Assembly: GCA_022984795.1 (NCBI GenBank)
Contig: JALIHJ010000012.1
Location: forward strand, 1 to 64,000
DNA: 64,000 nucleotides
DNA from: Fabrea salina
Lineage: Eukaryota > Ciliophora > Heterotrichea > Heterotrichida > Fabreidae
Direction: 5' to 3'
Part shown: piece by piece, positions 60,555 to 64,000 of the stretch
Numbering within the stretch: the stretch's first letter is position 1
Layout of the letters: each line of letters starts with the position of its first letter
Program-made: the position numbers and the translations under genes
Notes under the pieces: generated by a model
What the model saw: the letters and a program-made list of their open reading frames with translations, nothing else
The model's database searches: none
Told to the model about the DNA's origin: nothing

Positions 60555-63500
60555 TTAAGAAGGTCTGCGTTTAGACTTATCGTACTTGTAGTCGTGTTTT
60601 TTGTAAAACCTCCTTCTGTCGTCGTCTCTTTTGTCTCTTTTGCTTTCAGGCGACCTGTCTGGTTTGCGCTTTTGGGGGAGTTTTTTCTTGGTGTCTTTAA
60701 AGTCTTGTTTGTGGTTTTGCCTTTTAGGAGGTCTTGACACAAATTTGTTCTGCAAGTTGTCATAAAATCTTTGGGAAAGCAACTTTAAGTCTTTGAGTTC
60801 AGAAGACTTGACTGGGTGGAGTGCTTCCAAAATCTTGTTTGCTTGTTCTAAGTTCAAAGGGAACTCCCTAAAGACTTTACTCAACAGTTGCAAAGAATTG
60901 CGCTGCACAATGTATGAATTTGACTTAAAACAAGCGCACAACACGTTAGTTAACCGCCGGTAGTAAAAGTTCAGGTTCTTACTGAAGTCTTCTTCTTTGT
61001 AAGCTTTGAAGACTCCCCGGAAAGATTGCTGCCACCTTTTGAGCAAAGCTATTAGTTCTAGCAAAAACAAGCCAATGTTGGCAGCTTCGCCTTCAGTGAC
61101 GCAATGCACACAGGCAACCAGTGACCCCAAGCACTCATAAACCACTTCAAGCGTAGGAAAACCAGGGACTTGGAGCTTGTGTAGTGTTTCAACGAAGTAG
61201 ACGCTGTACAAAGCATCACTGGGGCTGCAAAGCACCCGTGGGTAGACACACTCTTTCACGAACAAACTAGCAAACTGCTCTATGCCTTCTAAGTTACAAG
61301 TTTTTTTTATAAGGCTTGTGAACATGTTGTGTCTGAACTTCAGAAAAGCTTTTTCGCTGTCTAGCTTGCGAACTAGTTCGTTAGTTCGGACTTTGTCCAT
61401 CTCTGACTGAGGAGCAAGGGAGTCTTGGAGTTGCTTGATTTCGAAGTCGTACTGAGTTTCAGTTGAGCGGATGTCAGACAAAGAAAGTGCCCAAAACATA
61501 CTGTACAACTCAATAGGTAGTTGCGAATTGCCTATTTGTGACATCTGTTGTTTGATGTTGTCGAACTTGGAAAAATCAATGGAGGGTCTGACTATGTACA
61601 TAGTTAGAGGAAGCGGAATGCTGTAGTCCTGGACCAAACTTACTATTGAGTTCTCAGGGAGTAAGTTCTTGTACTTCTCGTTTTCGTTGTTTGACTCAAA
61701 AGTTAACAAGTCAACTAGTTGAATTATGCAACTCACAAGGTTGTCATAGAGCGATCCCAAAAGCTTCAAGTGCTCAGTAGAGGCCTTGTAAAGTATTTGT
61801 TGGGCTTGCTGTCCTGCTAGAATTATCAACTCTATAGCGCAGCTCAACTCTCCATTCAAAGGCTTGAAAAGCTGGTTGCATAAAGCAGCTGAGGACTTTT
61901 CAGCCTTTTTCCTAGCCTCTCCTAAGTTGTAGGCGATTTCTTTGAGTTTGGGTCCCCCTGAAAGACAGTTAAGCATTTTGCCTGTTAGGTTTTCAGGGGG
62001 GTTCCAACCTGACATCTTAGCAAGGATCTGTTTGAGGATGCAAACTTCAACTACTTGTCCGCAGCTCAGACAGTCTTTGATGTAGTTAAGTACTCCTGTT
62101 AACTCTGTGTGGAAATACATTTTGTAAAAGTCGCCTGTGAAGTTAGAAATGTTCTGCAGCCAAGGCGCTATACCACCCAATTCTAGTTTAGGACGAGTGT
62201 TGGTGCGCAAAGCGTGCAAAATAGAAAAAGGAACTATGTCTAGGTAGAGTGGGGAGCAGTGACACAGTGCAGATATGATCACAGGAATTAAGTTGGAGTA
62301 ACTGCAGACTTGAAAAATAACTTCTCTGAGTACGTGACAGGTGCTGGTGTGGATGAAGTTAAGCAAACTCTTGGACTCTTTAGTGACTTTCTCGGTTGCA
62401 AGGCGCTTAAGCCAACTGCGTGTGTTTTTGATCTACTTGTAAGGCGTTACCGTTATACCCTGCTTGACCAGCACTATGCAGTCGTTTTCGTAGTTCTTCC
62501 AAACTTGGTAGATTTCATACCTTGTGGAGTAACTAAGGCTCTGCAAGCACTTCCAAAGACCCTGAACTACTTCTTTGGTACTCAAAGTCAAGGAAGCAAC
62601 TACCCACTTTTTAAGTATGCCAGTGACTCTTTCTTTGTCTTCACTGTGCTGGAGCACTTTCACTACTTTTAAAAAGGCTTCTGGGCTGTGCCCTAGTCCA
62701 GGTCCAAGCACTGAAAGCACTTCTTCAATTAAGTTAAGGGCTTCGGAAATGCTTGTTGACTGCAGAATGTCGCCAGAAGGAATTCCTGGGGCCTCTGAGG
62801 TTGAAAAAAGTGGTTTGGGAAGGTCTTGGTGGACTTTGTTCAAGCCCCAGTGAAGTAGGTCGCACATTGCCCCTGACAAGTGGGGGTTGTTGCTTACTAC
62901 AAGTTTGTCTACTTTAGAAAGGATTTCTGAAGCGGTGTTCCAGGAATTCACTTTAATCAGCTCTGCAAGCACTGAAAGCTTTTGGTTGGTGTGGGGGGCT
63001 AAAACTTTTTCCAGGTTTTTTTGTTGACTTGGAGCTTCGCCAGACAAGTTGATGACCTCCATGCTGCGTCTTACGTCCATGGCTAGAGAAATGAAGTCAG
63101 CTGAGTCCTGGGAGAGTGACTCTGGTTTCAAGTAACTCCAAATGCTTTCAATCGAAAATAACTGGTGCTTAATGCACAAAGCAGTAACCTTTGCAAGGCC
63201 TGTGAACTCAAGTGCACTTTGAAACTTAAAACCCAAAACGTAAGGAAGAGTTCTGGGGTTGAGGGCTTTGAGCAACTCAAGGAACTCGAAGTTAGAAGGT
63301 TCTTGTTCGAAACAGTTGAGGACTTGGTCTTTGACTCTGATGGGGTCTAGGTCGTAAGTCCCTATTAGTTGTTGGATAGCTTCTAACTTGTGAGAACCAG
63401 AAAGCGCAAGGACTAGTTTGACGTACCCTTCAGACTCCTCCCTCATGAGATTGTACTTTTGCTGCTCTAGTCTGCTTGGATGTTACGTGTGCTTGGTTCT

Positions 63501-63821
63501 GATTCGGTTCTGTCGCTTGTGGAACTGGTTCACAGAGTCAATGATTTCGCAGTGTTTGAGGACTTCTTCGTCAAAGTGGATGATGGGTTCTTCGTCAGCT
63601 AGAATTCGCTTTTGTAGCAGAATATCTACAATTTCAGCAAACTTAGTTTTTTCTTCGTGTGAGTAACTAGTCCAGTCGAGACTCAAAACCCATAAACAAT
63701 CACAGAGCAGATCTTTTTCAGACTTCAGAAGACAGTAGTCAAGTGAGTTCTGGCCTTTCAAAACTCCGTGCAAATAGCTTGTTAGGTGGCTGAGTGTCCT
63801 TTACCTTGCTTTTTCTTCCAT
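60555..63821 (-). CDS. THOC2: THO complex subunit 2 (THOC2), four exons
   Basis: 1072 residues after joining 63805-63821, 63487-63789, 62451-63471 and 60555-62432. The second-to-third exon junction reads NRIRTKHTLEQQKYNLMREESEGYVKLV, the strongly conserved THOC2 motif. Further matches are the ALNPRTLPYVLGFKFQ segment, the MSGWNPPENLTGKMLNCLSGGPKLK block and SIDFSKFD...NSQLPIELYSMFWALSLSDI. The C-terminus is the usual Lys/Arg-rich RNA-binding tail (FKDTKKKLPQKRKPDRSPESKRDKRDDD). THO couples transcription to mRNA export. The introns (15, 15 and probably 18 nt) each hold an in-frame stop. Confidence 0.92.
62433..62450 (-). other. Probable 18-nt intron (THOC2)
   Basis: Coding strand GTAACGCCTTACAAGTAG. 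Cutting at the first AG (15 nt) would leave TAG as the next codon, a stop. Cutting at the final AG (18 nt) restores the frame: ...GIT-IKNTRSWLKRLATEK. This is the only intron here that is not 15 nt. Confidence 0.65.
63472..63486 (-). other. 15-nt intron (THOC2)
   Basis: Coding strand GTAACATCCAAGCAG; it splits a Thr codon, and the spliced protein matches the conserved THOC2 motif across the junction, which makes it the best-supported intron in the window. Confidence 0.95.
63790..63804 (-). other. 15-nt intron (THOC2)
   Basis: Coding strand GTAAAGGACACTCAG. It follows a 17-nt first coding exon (MEEKA plus two nucleotides of a Ser codon) and removes an in-frame TAA. Confidence 0.85.
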
Positions 63822-63853
63822 TAATTAATATGAGGTAATTTGAGTAATTTAAA

Positions 63854-64000
63854 TTAGACACTTTTATTTGAGTCTTTGTCTTCAGCTTCTTCTGGGTTTT
63901 CTTCGGTGCTTTTTTTGGTATCGTACAGTTCGGGGTTTTCTTTAAGTCCCGTGTTGATGCTGTTGAGTTTCTGTTTGATTTCTTTGATGGTTTTTTGGGT
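63854..64000 (-). CDS. C-terminal end of an unidentified acidic protein (partial)
   Basis: The last 48 codons of a gene that continues beyond the window: TQKTIKEIKQKLNSINTGLKE, then a Lys/Glu/Asp-rich tail ending in TAA at 63854-63856. It is 32 nt upstream of the THOC2 ATG on the same strand. Too little is present to name it. Confidence 0.7.
   Translation of the reverse strand, partial: TQKTIKEIKQKLNSINTGLKENPELYDTKKSTEENPEEAEDKDSNKSV

Noticed and set aside
62433-63773. THOC2 region as three separate genes
   Set aside because: The pieces are in order, on one strand, and conserved THOC2 motifs cross the gaps once the tiny introns are removed.

Overview
The window is one end of a macronuclear chromosome of a heterotrich ciliate, most likely Stentor or a close relative. 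Four things point there. The left end carries 747 bp of (AACACCCT)n, the CCCTAACA-type telomere reported for heterotrichs. Introns are extremely short (15 nt, GT...AG). Genes are packed with 0 to about 100 nt between them. TGA is used as a real stop (14-3-3 at 31451-32143 and the acylated protein at 49815-50354), which fits the standard code of Stentor and argues against Blepharisma, where UGA is sense. Many genes are ciliary or basal-body related.

Region 1, 1-17.5 kb, is the subtelomere. After the telomere comes repeated non-coding DNA (1388-2439, duplicated at 11540-12490) and an array of two gene families, mostly on the minus strand. One is a membrane-anchored P-loop NTPase with a lipoyl-like N-terminal domain: three intact copies and one remnant. 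The other is a family of WD40 propellers that carry either an F-box or a B-box/coiled coil: three intact, one rearranged and two pseudogenes. Three times an NTPase copy is followed directly by a WD40 copy on the same strand, so the pair seems to have duplicated as a module. A LINE 3' fragment, an unidentified 468-bp insertion with a 13-bp target duplication, and an HELGH metallopeptidase-like fragment also sit here.

Region 2, 17.8-64 kb, is dense single-copy housekeeping DNA. It encodes aspartyl aminopeptidase, alpha-galactosidase, Elongator ELP1, a NIFK/Nop15-like ribosome factor, a membrane-anchored TTL-like ligase, an ankyrin protein, a PARP-type zinc finger, two kinases, DCAF7, 14-3-3, NDUFAF2, a Spinster-like MFS transporter, WDR92, beta-tubulin, a tryptophan-rich ESV1/LESV-like protein, two outer-dynein-arm docking-complex paralogues, a coiled-coil RING protein, POLR1D, an EF-hand protein, ISCA2, tRNA-Gly(GCC), malate dehydrogenase, a plant-type phosphofructokinase, a CFAP97-like protein, PEX11, two zinc-finger proteins, a UBL/U-box/VWA/E2 fusion and THOC2.

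Seven very short introns could be placed because they carry an in-frame stop: six of 15 nt and one probably of 18 nt. Because 15 nt keeps frame, further stop-free introns may be hidden inside the long reading frames given here. Several neighbours share 0-2 nt (ELP1/NIFK, alpha-galactosidase/aminopeptidase, CFAP97-like/PFK), and two divergent pairs have start codons only 12-15 nt apart, so promoters must be tiny or lie inside neighbouring coding sequence. Functional names rest on reading the protein sequences by eye; no database search was run.
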